Shown: piece by piece, positions 17,197-26,493 of the stretch | How positions within the stretch are numbered: the first letter of the stretch is position 1 | How the letters are laid out: each line of letters starts with the position of its first letter | DNA from: DASTCZ01 sp035308165 | GTDB lineage: Bacteria; Acidobacteriota; Terriglobia; Acidiferrales; UBA7541 | NCBI GenBank assembly: GCA_035308165.1 | Contig: DATGHC010000009.1 | Coordinates: 71,046-135,045 of the forward strand | Length of the DNA stretch: 64,000 nucleotides | Reading direction: 5' to 3' | Translations under genes and position numbers: made by a program | The notes under the pieces: model-generated | Seen by the model: only the letters and a program-made list of their open reading frames with translations | Told to the model about the DNA's origin: nothing | Databases searched by the model: none

Positions 17197-17925
17197 TTAT
17201 GAATTCTGCGTGAGTCCCGGTTGGGACAATTCCTGTGACGCGGCCAGCGCCCGTCCGTGCCGCACGTCCAGCCCGCGCAGCCAGAATATGGTGTCCTCCG
17301 CGATATTGGTGGCGTGGTCGGCGATTCGCTCCAAATAGCGGGTGGCCAGCACAAACTGCAGGCCAGAAGCCACGCGCCCCGGCCCTTCGATCATGTTGGC
17401 CATGAGCCCCTCAAAGATCTGATCGCGGTAGCGGTCCACGATGTCGTCCGACTCCAGAACTTCTCCGGCCATCACCACATTGCGGAAAATCAGAGCCCCG
17501 AAACTCTTGGTCACCATTGCCTTCACCGCCGACGCCATCGGCGCAAGCTCCAACGGAGGTTCCACGGACGGCATCTGCTGCAGCGATATCACGCGCTCGG
17601 CGATGTTCACGGCCAGGTCACCCATGCGCTCGAGGTCGTTGGTGATTTTGAGCGTGGCTACTGTAAGACGGATTTCCTCATCCGGAAGCTGGCGGGTACG
17701 CAGCACGCGGACGGCCTGCTCATCCATCAGGATCTCCATCTCGTTTACGCGCGGCTCCATCAGGAAAATTTCGCTCGCCAGCTGGCTGGAGGTCGGCTCG
17801 TAAACGGCCAGGAGCGCTTTCAACGCCTTGTTCAGGCTCCCTTCCACCGTTCGCGCCATGGAAATTAGGTAATTCATAAGCGCTTCCTGGTAAACCAGCT
17901 CCGGCCCTCTTGTCTGACTCGCCAT
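17197..17925 (-). CDS. phoU: Second PhoU paralogue, downstream of phoR
   Basis: A 242-residue PhoU-family protein. The two helical repeats are visible: NDLERMGDLAVNIAERV near residue 95 and TRYLERIADHATNIAEDTIFW near residue 205. It is slightly longer than the copy in the pst operon, mainly at both ends, and clearly diverged from it. GGAG lies six bases before the ATG. It follows phoR by about 200 bases and the operon closes with an intrinsic terminator. By family knowledge PhoU proteins bind PhoR and PstB; a copy linked to phoR may be the one that acts on the kinase. That division of labour is inference from position. Confidence 0.92.
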   Translation of the reverse strand: MASQTRGPELVYQEALMNYLISMARTVEGSLNKALKALLAVYEPTSSQLASEIFLMEPRVNEMEILMDEQAVRVLRTRQLPDEEIRLTVATLKITNDLERMGDLAVNIAERVISLQQMPSVEPPLELAPMASAVKAMVTKSFGALIFRNVVMAGEVLESDDIVDRYRDQIFEGLMANMIEGPGRVASGLQFVLATRYLERIADHATNIAEDTIFWLRGLDVRHGRALAASQELSQPGLTQNS

Positions 17926-18131
17926 GGGTCACTCCCTCCGGCCCTGCTAGCACCGGAAATGCCAGCCTACGCTCGCAAGATTACGGGTATATGAAACGCG
18001 CGTGAATTTTAAGGTGGAGGCGGCCGTGTTTCCGTTGTTTTCCGGTGGGGATTGAAGGGTATTGCGGTCTTCTCGTGGGTACCCCGGGCTATTCTGACTA
18101 ATTCCGTCCTAAATGCGCTAAAGCTTTTTCT

Positions 18132-19577
18132 TCACTCCGCCACCGGCGCCGAAAAATAGAATCTCGATCCCTGTCCCACCGCGCTCTCCACCCAGATCCG
18201 TCCCCCATGCGATTCCACAATATGCTTGGCGATGGAAAGCCCCAGCCCGGTGCCACCGACATCGCGCGATCGCGCCTCATCCACCCGATAAAATCGCTCG
18301 AAAATCCTTTTGTGCTCCGTCTGCGGAATTCCGATGCCATTGTCCGCAACGGTGAACACTAATTCGCCGTCGGTGGCGTCGGCGCTGACCATAATGTTTC
18401 CCCCGGGCGGCGTGTACTGAACGGCGTTGTCCAGCAGGTTCTGCAAAACGTCGCGCAGCCGTCCGGCGTCTCCTTTTATCGCCGGCAATCCCGGGCGGCA
18501 ACGCACCTCAATCTTCTGCTGCTTTTTTTCCGCGGCAAATCGCGCTGTCTCCACGCAAGAAGCGATCAACTCCACAGCATTCACCTTTCGCAGCTCGACG
18601 GGAATCTGGCCCGCCTCAATTTTCGACAGTTTCAGTAAATCATCGGTCAGGCGCGTCAGTCGCTCCGCATGTTCTTGGATGATTTCGACGAAGCGCGCGC
18701 GGTGCGCGGCGTCCTCCAGCGCACCTCCCAGCAGGGTTTCCGCGAAGCCCCGGATGGCCGTAAGTGGCGTTTTGAATTCGTGGGACACATTAGCCACAAA
18801 GTCCCGCCGCACCCGCTCCAGCCTCCTTAGCTCGCTGATATCGTGCAACACCAGCACCGCCCCAATCGATTCGCCCCCCCCTCCCTCTTTCACCTCGCCA
18901 TTCCCATTAGCGTGACCGCTCACAGCCGCCGCTCGCACCGGTGCCGCTGTCACCGCAAAAGTTTGCAGCCGCACCGTCCCCACAGTTACTTCACTCTCCA
19001 CACGCTCATGTTCCCCCAAGGCTTTGGTCACCAACCCGAGTAGCTCGCTCTGCCGCACCAGTTCCACTAGCCTGCGTCCCTGCCCCAAGGGAGCCTCGCC
19101 TGCCTCAGTTCCATTTGCCCCCCACCCCAGGATCTGCGCGAACGCCGCATTGGAATAAACCACGCGCTGGTCCGCGCCCACCACAGCTACTCCCTCGGCC
19201 ATGCTTTCCAGAATTGCCGCCGTGCGGCTGTGCTCTTCGGTGAGCGAACGGATCATGTTTGCAAGCCGTGCCGCTGTCTCGTTCATAGCGCGCGCCAGCG
19301 CCGCCAGTTCATCGTTGTGGGGTGGAAGTTCCAGCGGACGGAAGTCCCCGGCAGCCAGCCGACGGGAGAATTCCCCCAGCCTCCTGATCCGGGCGCCATA
19401 CCATCGCGCAAACAACAGCGACATCACGGCCGAAATCAGCAACGCCGCCGACACTCCGGCCAGCCACAGGATTTCGTGCAGGGGGGCATGCGAAATATAA
19501 AGCTCGGCGCCGAGGAACGCCGCCAGTACCAGGCCAATCAGGCCGAGTACGAATTGCCAGATGAGGTTAGCTTGCAC
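18132..19577 (-). CDS. phoR: Phosphate-regulon sensor histidine kinase PhoR
   Basis: The kinase has two membrane segments at the N-terminus (IWQFVLGLIGLVLAAFLGAEL and WLAGVSAALLISAVMSLLFA) with only a very short periplasmic link, a HAMP segment (RRLGEFSRRLAAGDF), a PAS domain starting ILESMAEGVAVVGAD, the HisKA box FVANVSHEFKTPLTA with the phospho-accepting His, and the ATPase domain with LQNLLDNAVQYTPPGG, DNGIGIP and GGTGLGLSIAKH. The tiny periplasmic loop is typical of PhoR, which senses through Pst/PhoU rather than directly. The start is uncertain: GTG at 19577 gives an 11-base overlap with phoB and begins just before TM1; a GTG at 19634 would overlap phoB by 68 bases and add basic residues. 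Confidence 0.9.
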   Translation of the reverse strand: MQANLIWQFVLGLIGLVLAAFLGAELYISHAPLHEILWLAGVSAALLISAVMSLLFARWYGARIRRLGEFSRRLAAGDFRPLELPPHNDELAALARAMNETAARLANMIRSLTEEHSRTAAILESMAEGVAVVGADQRVVYSNAAFAQILGWGANGTEAGEAPLGQGRRLVELVRQSELLGLVTKALGEHERVESEVTVGTVRLQTFAVTAAPVRAAAVSGHANGNGEVKEGGGGESIGAVLVLHDISELRRLERVRRDFVANVSHEFKTPLTAIRGFAETLLGGALEDAAHRARFVEIIQEHAERLTRLTDDLLKLSKIEAGQIPVELRKVNAVELIASCVETARFAAEKKQQKIEVRCRPGLPAIKGDAGRLRDVLQNLLDNAVQYTPPGGNIMVSADATDGELVFTVADNGIGIPQTEHKRIFERFYRVDEARSRDVGGTGLGLSIAKHIVESHGGRIWVESAVGQGSRFYFSAPVAE

Positions 19578-20295
19578 GGTTCGCGCGGTCCGCCCGTGAA
19601 GACTCCGCGGAAAGCTCGAACAGGTACCCCGCACCGCGAATCGTCTTCAACATCAATGGGCGTTCCGGATCGGTTTCTATCTTCTCACGCAGGCGCCGAA
19701 TGTAAACATCCACGCTGCGCGGAGTGACGAAGCGATCGGCGCCCCACACTGTATCCAGCAGGTGGTCGCGCGTAAACACTTTGTTCGGACGGGAAGCAAG
19801 ATAGTGGAGCAATCGGAATTCCAGGGTGCTCAACGTTACAGCCTTTCCAGCGCGCGTCACCCGGTAGGACGACGGGTCAATCGTGAGCGACCCCGCTTCC
19901 ACAGCGCGCTCCACCTCGTCGGGCGCGGTCGAGCGCCGTAGCAGAGCCTTCACCCGCGCCACCAGTTCGCGCGGGCTGAACGGTTTGGTCACGTAGTCGT
20001 CCGCGCCCATTTCCAAACCTACGACTCGGTCGGCTTCCTCCCCTCGCGCGGTTACCATCAAAATCGGCAACCGGTTCAACGTGGGATCGCGACGGATCTC
20101 CTTGCAAATTTCCAATCCGGATAGTTTGGGCAGCATCAGATCGAGCAGCAACACATCCGGCGGCGACTTTTTCACCTGCGCCAATCCGGAAGCCCCATCA
20201 GCCACCGATGTCACCTGGAACCCTTCGTGCGCCAGGTTATAACGCACCAGCTCCACAATATCCTTGTCATCTTCAATGATCAGTACGCGTGTCAT
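19567..20295 (-). CDS. phoB: Phosphate-regulon response regulator PhoB
   Basis: PhoB binds Pho boxes when phosphorylated by PhoR. The receiver domain starts RVLIIEDDKDI and carries the phospho-Asp in PDVLLLDLMLP, followed by the conserved Lys in DDYVTKPFSPREL. The C-terminal OmpR/PhoB winged helix includes HLLDTVWGADRFVTPRSV and the recognition helix VDVYIRRLREKIE. I start at the ATG at 20295, directly before the receiver domain, although no clear ribosome binding site precedes it; upstream in-frame ATG/GTG codons (20361-20370) would add about 25 Arg/Ser-rich residues. A single TGTAACA half-site lies at 20434-20440, without a good partner. Confidence 0.93.
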   Translation of the reverse strand: MTRVLIIEDDKDIVELVRYNLAHEGFQVTSVADGASGLAQVKKSPPDVLLLDLMLPKLSGLEICKEIRRDPTLNRLPILMVTARGEEADRVVGLEMGADDYVTKPFSPRELVARVKALLRRSTAPDEVERAVEAGSLTIDPSSYRVTRAGKAVTLSTLEFRLLHYLASRPNKVFTRDHLLDTVWGADRFVTPRSVDVYIRRLREKIETDPERPLMLKTIRGAGYLFELSAESSRADRANRAS

Positions 20296-20556
20296 GGTTG
20301 TTGGTTTGGCAGTCTCGTGGGTAACGCGCCCCCGCCTGCTTCGACCCGCCCTTGACGACATTTCCATCACTGGAAGGGTACTTGCGCCCGGCGAAGGGGG
20401 TCAAGTTTGTGAACCTCAAGAATCCCGCATTATTGTTACAGGTTGATGAATACTCCCCATGGGAAAAACAACCCTGCAAACAGGGCCACTTAAGCTTTGG
20501 CCACATCCACGCGCGCCGAAAACCACTTCCAAAATGCGCCAGTCTATAATTCCAAG

Positions 20557-21180
20557 GTGAGCGCACATACTACGTCCATACGCGGAAACGTCTTGTGGCT
20601 GTGCGTCTACGGCCCGGCACTTACGCTCCTGCCGGAGCGCTATCGTCCCCCAAAATCCGTCCAAAAATTCGGCTCCTGGACCACCGCCACGCTCATTTCC
20701 GGCTTTCTTGAATGCATGTTCGGTGCGAACACGCTCATCTATTGGTACAAGGAAGAAGTGGATCGCCTGGTGTTTCTGTGGATTGCTATTTACCTGCTCT
20801 GTGACGGAGTCTGGCGCATCTTGATCCTGAGGATGCACAACGAATCAGTGGGAACTGTGATCCTGGCTGCAGTGGATCAGATGTTTCTTACGGGAAAACA
20901 AGCCTTATGGAGTGCCGCACACCCTGCCGTGGCCGATCGTGTGGTTCTTGAGGATCGCAACCCCCAATGGCAATTGAAAATCGAATCTTCAAGATCGAAA
21001 CGCGACTGGGAAACGGCACGCCTCGTCCATTATAACGAGAGGTTCTTTCGCATCGAAACCGTGCTCAACGCCAGCGGCCCCCGGCCATTCGTGTACCTGT
21101 TGCGAGCACTTCCCGCGGGCGTTCCCGGCCCCCGCGTAATCAACTACCCTCCACCCGAAATTTCTCGAGTTCCCGACTAG
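20557..21180 (+). CDS. Uncharacterised protein with two membrane segments
   Basis: About 207 residues, divergent from phoB. I see a hydrophobic N-terminal part (NVLWLCVYGPALTLL), a second pair of segments around WTTATLISGFLECMFGANTLIYW and LVFLWIAIYLLCDGVWRILIL, and a soluble C-terminal half with the feature HYNERFFRIETVLN. No family is recognised. The GTG at 20557 is chosen because CCAAGG precedes it and the frame upstream encodes only polar residues. The gene ends ten bases before the converging stop of the first ADOP permease. Its position next to phoB is not enough to suggest a role. Confidence 0.65.
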   Translation: MSAHTTSIRGNVLWLCVYGPALTLLPERYRPPKSVQKFGSWTTATLISGFLECMFGANTLIYWYKEEVDRLVFLWIAIYLLCDGVWRILILRMHNESVGTVILAAVDQMFLTGKQALWSAAHPAVADRVVLEDRNPQWQLKIESSRSKRDWETARLVHYNERFFRIETVLNASGPRPFVYLLRALPAGVPGPRVINYPPPEISRVPD

Positions 21181-21190
21181 CTCCGCTCCT

Positions 21191-23833
21191 TCACTCGTAC
21201 CGCAGCGCAACCATGGGATCGACCTTCATCGCTCTCCGCGCCGGTACATAGCACGCAAGGACTGCCATAGTGATGAGGACAAGCGAAACCGCTAGATAGG
21301 TAGCGGGATCGCCCGCTCCAACGCCATAAAGCAGATGCGAGAAGCTTGAAAGTAAGCGCGTAAGAGTCAGCGCGGCCGCTGCCCCAATCGCAAGTCCGAC
21401 GAGAGCTAGCCGAAGGCCATGCCCAATCACCATCCCGAGCACATCACTCTTCTCCGCACCGAGCGCCATGCGAATTCCAATCTCACGAACGCGCTGCCCA
21501 ACCGAATAAGAGATGACACCATAAATTCCAATGGATGCCAGAAGCAACGCTAATCCTGCAAATGCGCCGAGCAACCTGAGTGGGAGCCGCTGCGACGACA
21601 TGGAATCCGAAACAATTTCCTTCATCGTCTCGACTTGATAAATCGGCTGATCGCTGCTCGAGCCAGACACGACCGCACGAATTGCGGGTATCGATACCGT
21701 GGTATCCAGTCTTGTACGGACCGCCATCGTCATCTGCCCCCGAAAGAGTGGCACCCAATCATCGGAAAGCTGAAAGAAGGAAATATAGATTTCACCCTGG
21801 CTGAGCCGTGTGGAATTCCCGAGTCCCCAGTGTTTCACGTGACCAACAACCCCGATGATCCGCGCCGTGGTCCAATGCGCAATGGTCACGCGCTGTCCAA
21901 TCGGGTCTTTGCCTGGAAGAAAACTGCGTGCAAGAGCGTCGTCAATCACAACCACCGGCTCACTATGAACCGTGTCTTCTGGCGTAAAGAATCTGCCGCG
22001 AATAAGCGCTATCCCCATCGTCTCCAAGTAATCCGGCCCAACCTCAAAATAAAGTGCCCGCGGAGCTTCAGCCATGGAAGCCGGCTTTTCCAATCCGAAC
22101 CAAAAGGGTCCCGTATTGTCCTCAGGACTCAACGGAAGAACGGAAGTCAGATCCGCCGCCTGAACGCCGGGAATCTGGCGTAAGCGCTCGCTCAATTGCA
22201 TGAAGGCATTCCGTATGCCCGATGAAGTCTTCAGCGCCCACGGCGAAAGCCCCACCTTAAAAGTGATGACGTGCTGCGGATCAAGCCCGGGATCCACAGC
22301 CCAAAGTCGCCGGATGGTGTGGAAGAGCAGGCCCGCGCCCGTCAGCAGAACCACCGTAAGCACCAATTGGGAGATCACCAAGCTGCTTTGAACGCGATGA
22401 TGCGCGCGCGATGACTCCCGCCCACCTTCCTTCAGCGATTCTTGAGGATCAGAGCTTGATCCTTGAAGAGCCGGCACCAAGCCACACAGAACACCAACCG
22501 CAAGGGAAACTCCAGACGCGAACAAAAGAACCGGAACATTGATTCCGATGTTCGAGGTGCGCGGTAACTCCTGACCAACCGCAACAATGACGGCTCCGAG
22601 CCCCCATTTTGCGGCCACCAACCCAATTACACTGCCCAGAAACGAAAGCAGCAGGCTTTCAGTTAGCAAGTGGCGCATTATGCGCGCCCGATTCGCTCCG
22701 AGGGCTGCGCGAATGGCAAACTCGCGCTTACGCGCGGCGGAATGGGCCAGGAGGAGATTGGCAACGTTTACACAAGCAATCAGAAGAACGGTGCCCACCG
22801 CCCCCAACAGCAAGAAGAGCGTCCCGCCTACGTTGCCCACTAAAGCTTGCTTCAGCGGCATTAGAGTAGTTGCCAAACCACGATCCACGGCCGGATAGAG
22901 TCGGTTGAGATTCTCCTGAATGCCGTCCATTTCGACCTGCGCCTGCTCCACGGTCATCCGTGGTCTGAGGCGCGCTATGCAGGCCCACGAATGAATGGTC
23001 CGATCGTTCAATATGAGTGGATCTTCCTGGCCCGCGGGGACAAAAACGTCAGCGTTCCCCAAGAAGTGAAATTCGGACGGCAGAACTCCGACAATCGTGT
23101 AATCCAATCCATCGAGCGTCACAAACTGGCCGAGTGTCTGGGGGCTTCGCGCAAAACGGTTTGTCCACATTTGATCGCTGATGATCGCGACCGGCGGGCC
23201 GCCATGCCATTCCTCGGCTGGCGAAAATTCGCGTCCCAGCTCAAGTTGAGCCCCCAGCAACTCGAAAAAGCCAGCGGAAACCTCATCGCCCTCCAGATGT
23301 TCCGCTGTTCCCGGACCTGTTAAGTCGAAGCTTTGCGGCGTGATCGCTGCCATCCGCGCAAACGATTGGCTATTTCGCCGCCAATCCAGAAAATCAGGAT
23401 ATGAAACAGACGCATCATAGTTTTGCGTCAAATTCTTCTGCCACACCACCACCAGGCGATCCGGTTCTTGGTAAGGAAGCGGGGCCAGAACCACGCCCTG
23501 CACCACGCTGAATAGGGCAGTGTTGGCACCGATTCCTAGCGCGAGAGTGAAAATAGCGACCGCAGCGAAGCCCGGAGACTTACGCAATAATCGCAACCCG
23601 TGGCGCACATCCTCCACGAATTCTTCGGCCAGGTGCGTTCGTCGGGCTTCTCGGCATTCCTGTTTCAACTGTTCCAGCCCTCCATGTTCTTGCCGCGCTT
23701 TCCGCCGCGCCTCCTCAACATTCATCCCCTCCGCAACGTAATCCGCGGTCTGCCTCTCGACGTGGTATTGCAATTCCGCATCGAGCCGCTTCTCCTCGCG
23801 CGATTTGTGAAATAGTCGCCGTAGCCGTCCCAT
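21191..23833 (-). CDS. ADOP-family permease with N-terminal prefix domain (third in PadR cluster)
   Basis: A roughly 880-residue fused double permease. Residues 1-75 form a charged helical prefix (LRRLFHKSREEKRLDAELQYHVERQ is its start region, split here as LRRLFHKSREEK and LDAELQYHVERQ). Then come TM1 with FTLALGIGANTALFSV, a periplasmic MacB-type domain, three FtsX helices, a linker, and a second copy of the module ending in ARRAMKVDPMVALRYE. The family exports or extracts envelope substrates with the help of an ATPase, but none is encoded nearby. GAGG precedes the ATG at 23833 by eight bases; a GTG at 23851 would add six residues. The gene follows the previous permease with a gap of about 25 bases. 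Confidence 0.9.
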   Translation of the reverse strand: MGRLRRLFHKSREEKRLDAELQYHVERQTADYVAEGMNVEEARRKARQEHGGLEQLKQECREARRTHLAEEFVEDVRHGLRLLRKSPGFAAVAIFTLALGIGANTALFSVVQGVVLAPLPYQEPDRLVVVWQKNLTQNYDASVSYPDFLDWRRNSQSFARMAAITPQSFDLTGPGTAEHLEGDEVSAGFFELLGAQLELGREFSPAEEWHGGPPVAIISDQMWTNRFARSPQTLGQFVTLDGLDYTIVGVLPSEFHFLGNADVFVPAGQEDPLILNDRTIHSWACIARLRPRMTVEQAQVEMDGIQENLNRLYPAVDRGLATTLMPLKQALVGNVGGTLFLLLGAVGTVLLIACVNVANLLLAHSAARKREFAIRAALGANRARIMRHLLTESLLLSFLGSVIGLVAAKWGLGAVIVAVGQELPRTSNIGINVPVLLFASGVSLAVGVLCGLVPALQGSSSDPQESLKEGGRESSRAHHRVQSSLVISQLVLTVVLLTGAGLLFHTIRRLWAVDPGLDPQHVITFKVGLSPWALKTSSGIRNAFMQLSERLRQIPGVQAADLTSVLPLSPEDNTGPFWFGLEKPASMAEAPRALYFEVGPDYLETMGIALIRGRFFTPEDTVHSEPVVVIDDALARSFLPGKDPIGQRVTIAHWTTARIIGVVGHVKHWGLGNSTRLSQGEIYISFFQLSDDWVPLFRGQMTMAVRTRLDTTVSIPAIRAVVSGSSSDQPIYQVETMKEIVSDSMSSQRLPLRLLGAFAGLALLLASIGIYGVISYSVGQRVREIGIRMALGAEKSDVLGMVIGHGLRLALVGLAIGAAAALTLTRLLSSFSHLLYGVGAGDPATYLAVSLVLITMAVLACYVPARRAMKVDPMVALRYE
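21194..21240. repeat. 3'-end repeat of the PadR-linked permeases (copy 1)
   Basis: The last 47 bases of coding sequence before the stop differ at only two positions from copy 2 at 23861-23907, and at a few more from copy 3 at 26497-26543. All encode the RRAMKVDPMVALRYE tail. The identity at synonymous positions suggests recent duplication or gene conversion of the ends. Confidence 0.75.
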
Positions 23834-23857
23834 CTTCACGCCTCGTTTCACGAAAGC

Positions 23858-26464
23858 TTACTCATACCGCAGCGCAACCATGGGATCGACCTTCATCGCT
23901 CTCCGTGCCGGGAGGTAACACGCCGCCAGCGCGACTATGGCGAGCAGAATCGCAGCGTCGGCGAATGTGGGCGGATCGGTCGGCCTTATTTCAAAGAGAA
24001 GGCTGGTCATCACGCGAGTCAGTGCGAGCGCACCGGAAATGCCGATGGCGATTCCTAAGAATACGGTCTTTGCTCCCTCGCTCATCACCATCCGAAGCAC
24101 CGCACCTCGTTGCGCACCCAGAGCGATCCGAATTCCGATTTGATGAGTACGCTGGCTGACCGAGTAGGCCATCAACCCATAAATTCCCACCGCAGCGAGA
24201 ATCAACGCGAGTGCAGCGAAGAGTCCCAGCAGAAATAGGTTGAACTTGTCTGTTACGAGAGATTCTTCCGTCAACTCATCCATGGTCCGGACATTACTGA
24301 CTGGGAGGTTACTGTCCATGCTCCAGACTTGCGTCTTCACCGCGTCAGCCAGTCCGCTGGACGGGCCGGGGGTTCGGAGGGCGAGCGTCATGAAGCGCCT
24401 CCATCGTTCGTCTGACTGCACATAGGGGGTGTACACGGCAGGATCGGCCGGCTGGTTCAATCCGAAATATTTCACGTCAGCCACGACCCCAACGATGGTC
24501 ATCCACTGATGCGGCCCTATAGTTCTGGCCCAGTCAAATCGCGCGCCAATTGGATTTTCATGGGAAAATTGCTCCTTCACCAGTTCCTCATTCACGATGG
24601 CCACCAGAGGCTGCCCTTCGCGATCCGCCGGCGTGAAATCGCGCCCCGCTCGAATGGGTATCTGCATCACGCGGAAGTAGTCTCCCATCACCGAAAGGGT
24701 CTGGACTTCCGGTTCGGTGCCGGAGGGCACCGGAGGCCGGCCATCGAAGACCACCCTAGGGTTTATATAGTTTCCGCCGAACGGGATGTCGGTAATCATG
24801 GCCGCATGCACCTCAGGCAGGGAATTCAAGCGGGTTAGAAGTTCACGCCGGAATTGGTTTTGCGTGGGGATCGCGGCATAGCGTGTCTCGGGCAATTGAA
24901 TATACATCGTAAGAACATTTGACGGGTTGAAGCCGGGATTCACCGAACGCAGCCGTGAGAATCCCTTGACCAATAATCCCGCTCCGACCAGCAACACCAC
25001 TGCGAGCGCGAGTTCGGCAGCGACCAGGATCCTGCGAACGTGATGCCCTGACGAGCTGGCCGCCATACTTCGCCCGCCCTCCTTAATCGTCTCCGCAAGC
25101 TGGCCGCGCGTCGCTGACCAAGCAGGGAGTAGTCCAAAGAGGACGCCGGTCATCAGTGAAATACCGAAAACGAAGAGAAGCACGCGCGTGTTCATCTGGA
25201 TGCCGGTGAAACGCTCCAGCGCTGCTGGTTTGAACGAAAGCAAAAAGCTGGTACCCCAATTCGCGAGCAGCAGACCGGCCCCGCCACCCAGAAGCGCCAG
25301 AAAAACATTCTCTGTGAGCGCCTGGCGAATCAGACGGTTTCTTCCCGCTCCGAGAGCTGCGCGGATCACCATCTCCTGCTGCCGGGAGACTGCACGAGCC
25401 GTTAGCAATCCCGCGAAGTTCGCGCAGGCGATGAGCATCACAAGCCCCACTGCGCCAAACAAAACAAGCAGCGCCGCGCGAACGTTGCCCGTCAGCCTTT
25501 CGTGCAAAGGAACGAGAACGGTGTGACGGCCCCTCTCATCGTCGGGATATTGCTCCGCGAGTTGGCCATCGATTCGGCTTATATCCGTCTGAGCCTCGGC
25601 CAGCGTGACGCCCGTTTTCATGCGCCAGTAGACGTGCAAGAAATGCACTCCGCGAGAGGCCGCTGCTCCCGGGTCAGCCACCCAAAGAGAAATGAAAATG
25701 TCCGCGTGTTCTCTGGGCGGAGAAAAGCTCGCCGGCATTACTCCAATGACGGTGTAGGAGTTTCCGCCAAGCCGGATGGACTTGCCAAGAATGTTTGGGT
25801 CGGAACCGAGACTTGCTTGCCAAAACCGGTTGCTGATCACGGCGACGCGCGGCCCGCCCAGAACATCTTCTTCCGGTGTGATGATGCGCCCGAGCATCGG
25901 CGAAACGCCGAGTGTCTGGAAGAATCCGGCATTCACAAGCCCCGCGCGCACCTGCTCGGGTACTGCTCCGCTGGTGTAATCCATCGGCGTGACATTTATG
26001 CCTCCACCACGCAAGAACGAATGGTTTTGACGCTGGAATTCAATCACGTTCATCAGCGCATCGTTGTGATTCACTGCGACCAGCTGCTCGGGTTGATCGT
26101 AGGGAAGCGGGCTCAACAGAATTCCATCCACCACGCTGAAGATGGCGGTATTCGCGCCAATCCCCAGCGCCAGCGTCAGTACGGCGACGACCGTGAATCC
26201 GGGATTCTTTCGCAGCATGCGCACTCCGAACCGCAAGTCCTGTAACAGGCCCTCGACGAAGTACAGCTTCCTTTCCTCACGGCAGTCCTCTTTTAATTGC
26301 TCCATGGCTGCGAATTCCTTCTGCACGCGCCGCCGCGCCTCTTTCTCGCTGATTCCCGCCGCGACGTACTCCACCGTTTGCCGCTCGACGTGGTATCGCA
26401 ACTCTTCATCGAGCCGTTTCTCTTCGCGCGTTGTGTGAAACAATCGCCGCAGTCGCCGCATCAT
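23858..26464 (-). CDS. ADOP-family permease with N-terminal prefix domain (second in PadR cluster)
   Basis: An 868-residue protein with the same layout as its two neighbours: prefix domain (LRRLFHTTREEKRLDEELRY), TM1 in VVAVLTLALGIGANTAIF, first periplasmic domain with FWQASLGSDPNILGKSI, first FtsX helices (LVMLIACANFAGLLTAR), the mid-protein segment GLLPAWSATRGQLAETIKEG, then the second module ending with IRIALGAQRGAVLRMV and the tail ARRAMKVDPMVALRYE. The first 130 codons are very similar at DNA level to those of the next gene upstream, indicating duplication or conversion. It lies 29 bases after the stop of that gene. The transported substrate and partner ATPase are unknown. Confidence 0.9.
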   Translation of the reverse strand: MMRRLRRLFHTTREEKRLDEELRYHVERQTVEYVAAGISEKEARRRVQKEFAAMEQLKEDCREERKLYFVEGLLQDLRFGVRMLRKNPGFTVVAVLTLALGIGANTAIFSVVDGILLSPLPYDQPEQLVAVNHNDALMNVIEFQRQNHSFLRGGGINVTPMDYTSGAVPEQVRAGLVNAGFFQTLGVSPMLGRIITPEEDVLGGPRVAVISNRFWQASLGSDPNILGKSIRLGGNSYTVIGVMPASFSPPREHADIFISLWVADPGAAASRGVHFLHVYWRMKTGVTLAEAQTDISRIDGQLAEQYPDDERGRHTVLVPLHERLTGNVRAALLVLFGAVGLVMLIACANFAGLLTARAVSRQQEMVIRAALGAGRNRLIRQALTENVFLALLGGGAGLLLANWGTSFLLSFKPAALERFTGIQMNTRVLLFVFGISLMTGVLFGLLPAWSATRGQLAETIKEGGRSMAASSSGHHVRRILVAAELALAVVLLVGAGLLVKGFSRLRSVNPGFNPSNVLTMYIQLPETRYAAIPTQNQFRRELLTRLNSLPEVHAAMITDIPFGGNYINPRVVFDGRPPVPSGTEPEVQTLSVMGDYFRVMQIPIRAGRDFTPADREGQPLVAIVNEELVKEQFSHENPIGARFDWARTIGPHQWMTIVGVVADVKYFGLNQPADPAVYTPYVQSDERWRRFMTLALRTPGPSSGLADAVKTQVWSMDSNLPVSNVRTMDELTEESLVTDKFNLFLLGLFAALALILAAVGIYGLMAYSVSQRTHQIGIRIALGAQRGAVLRMVMSEGAKTVFLGIAIGISGALALTRVMTSLLFEIRPTDPPTFADAAILLAIVALAACYLPARRAMKVDPMVALRYE
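23861..23907. repeat. 3'-end repeat of the PadR-linked permeases (copy 2)
   Basis: Two substitutions from the copy at 21194-21240; it encodes the same C-terminal tail in the second permease of the cluster. Confidence 0.75.
26194..26265. repeat. 5'-region repeat shared by two prefix permeases (copy 1)
   Basis: By direct comparison, 64 of 72 bases match 28834-28905. The segment encodes the junction between the prefix domain and TM1 (YFVEGLLQDLRFGVRML and following). Several identical bases are at third codon positions. Confidence 0.7.
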
Positions 26465-26493
26465 CTCGCTACCTCGCTCAACGACACACTAAC

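Noticed and set aside
20434..20440. Pho box in front of phoB
   Set aside because: Only one TGTAACA half-site is present; the positions 11 bases to either side match at no more than three of seven bases.
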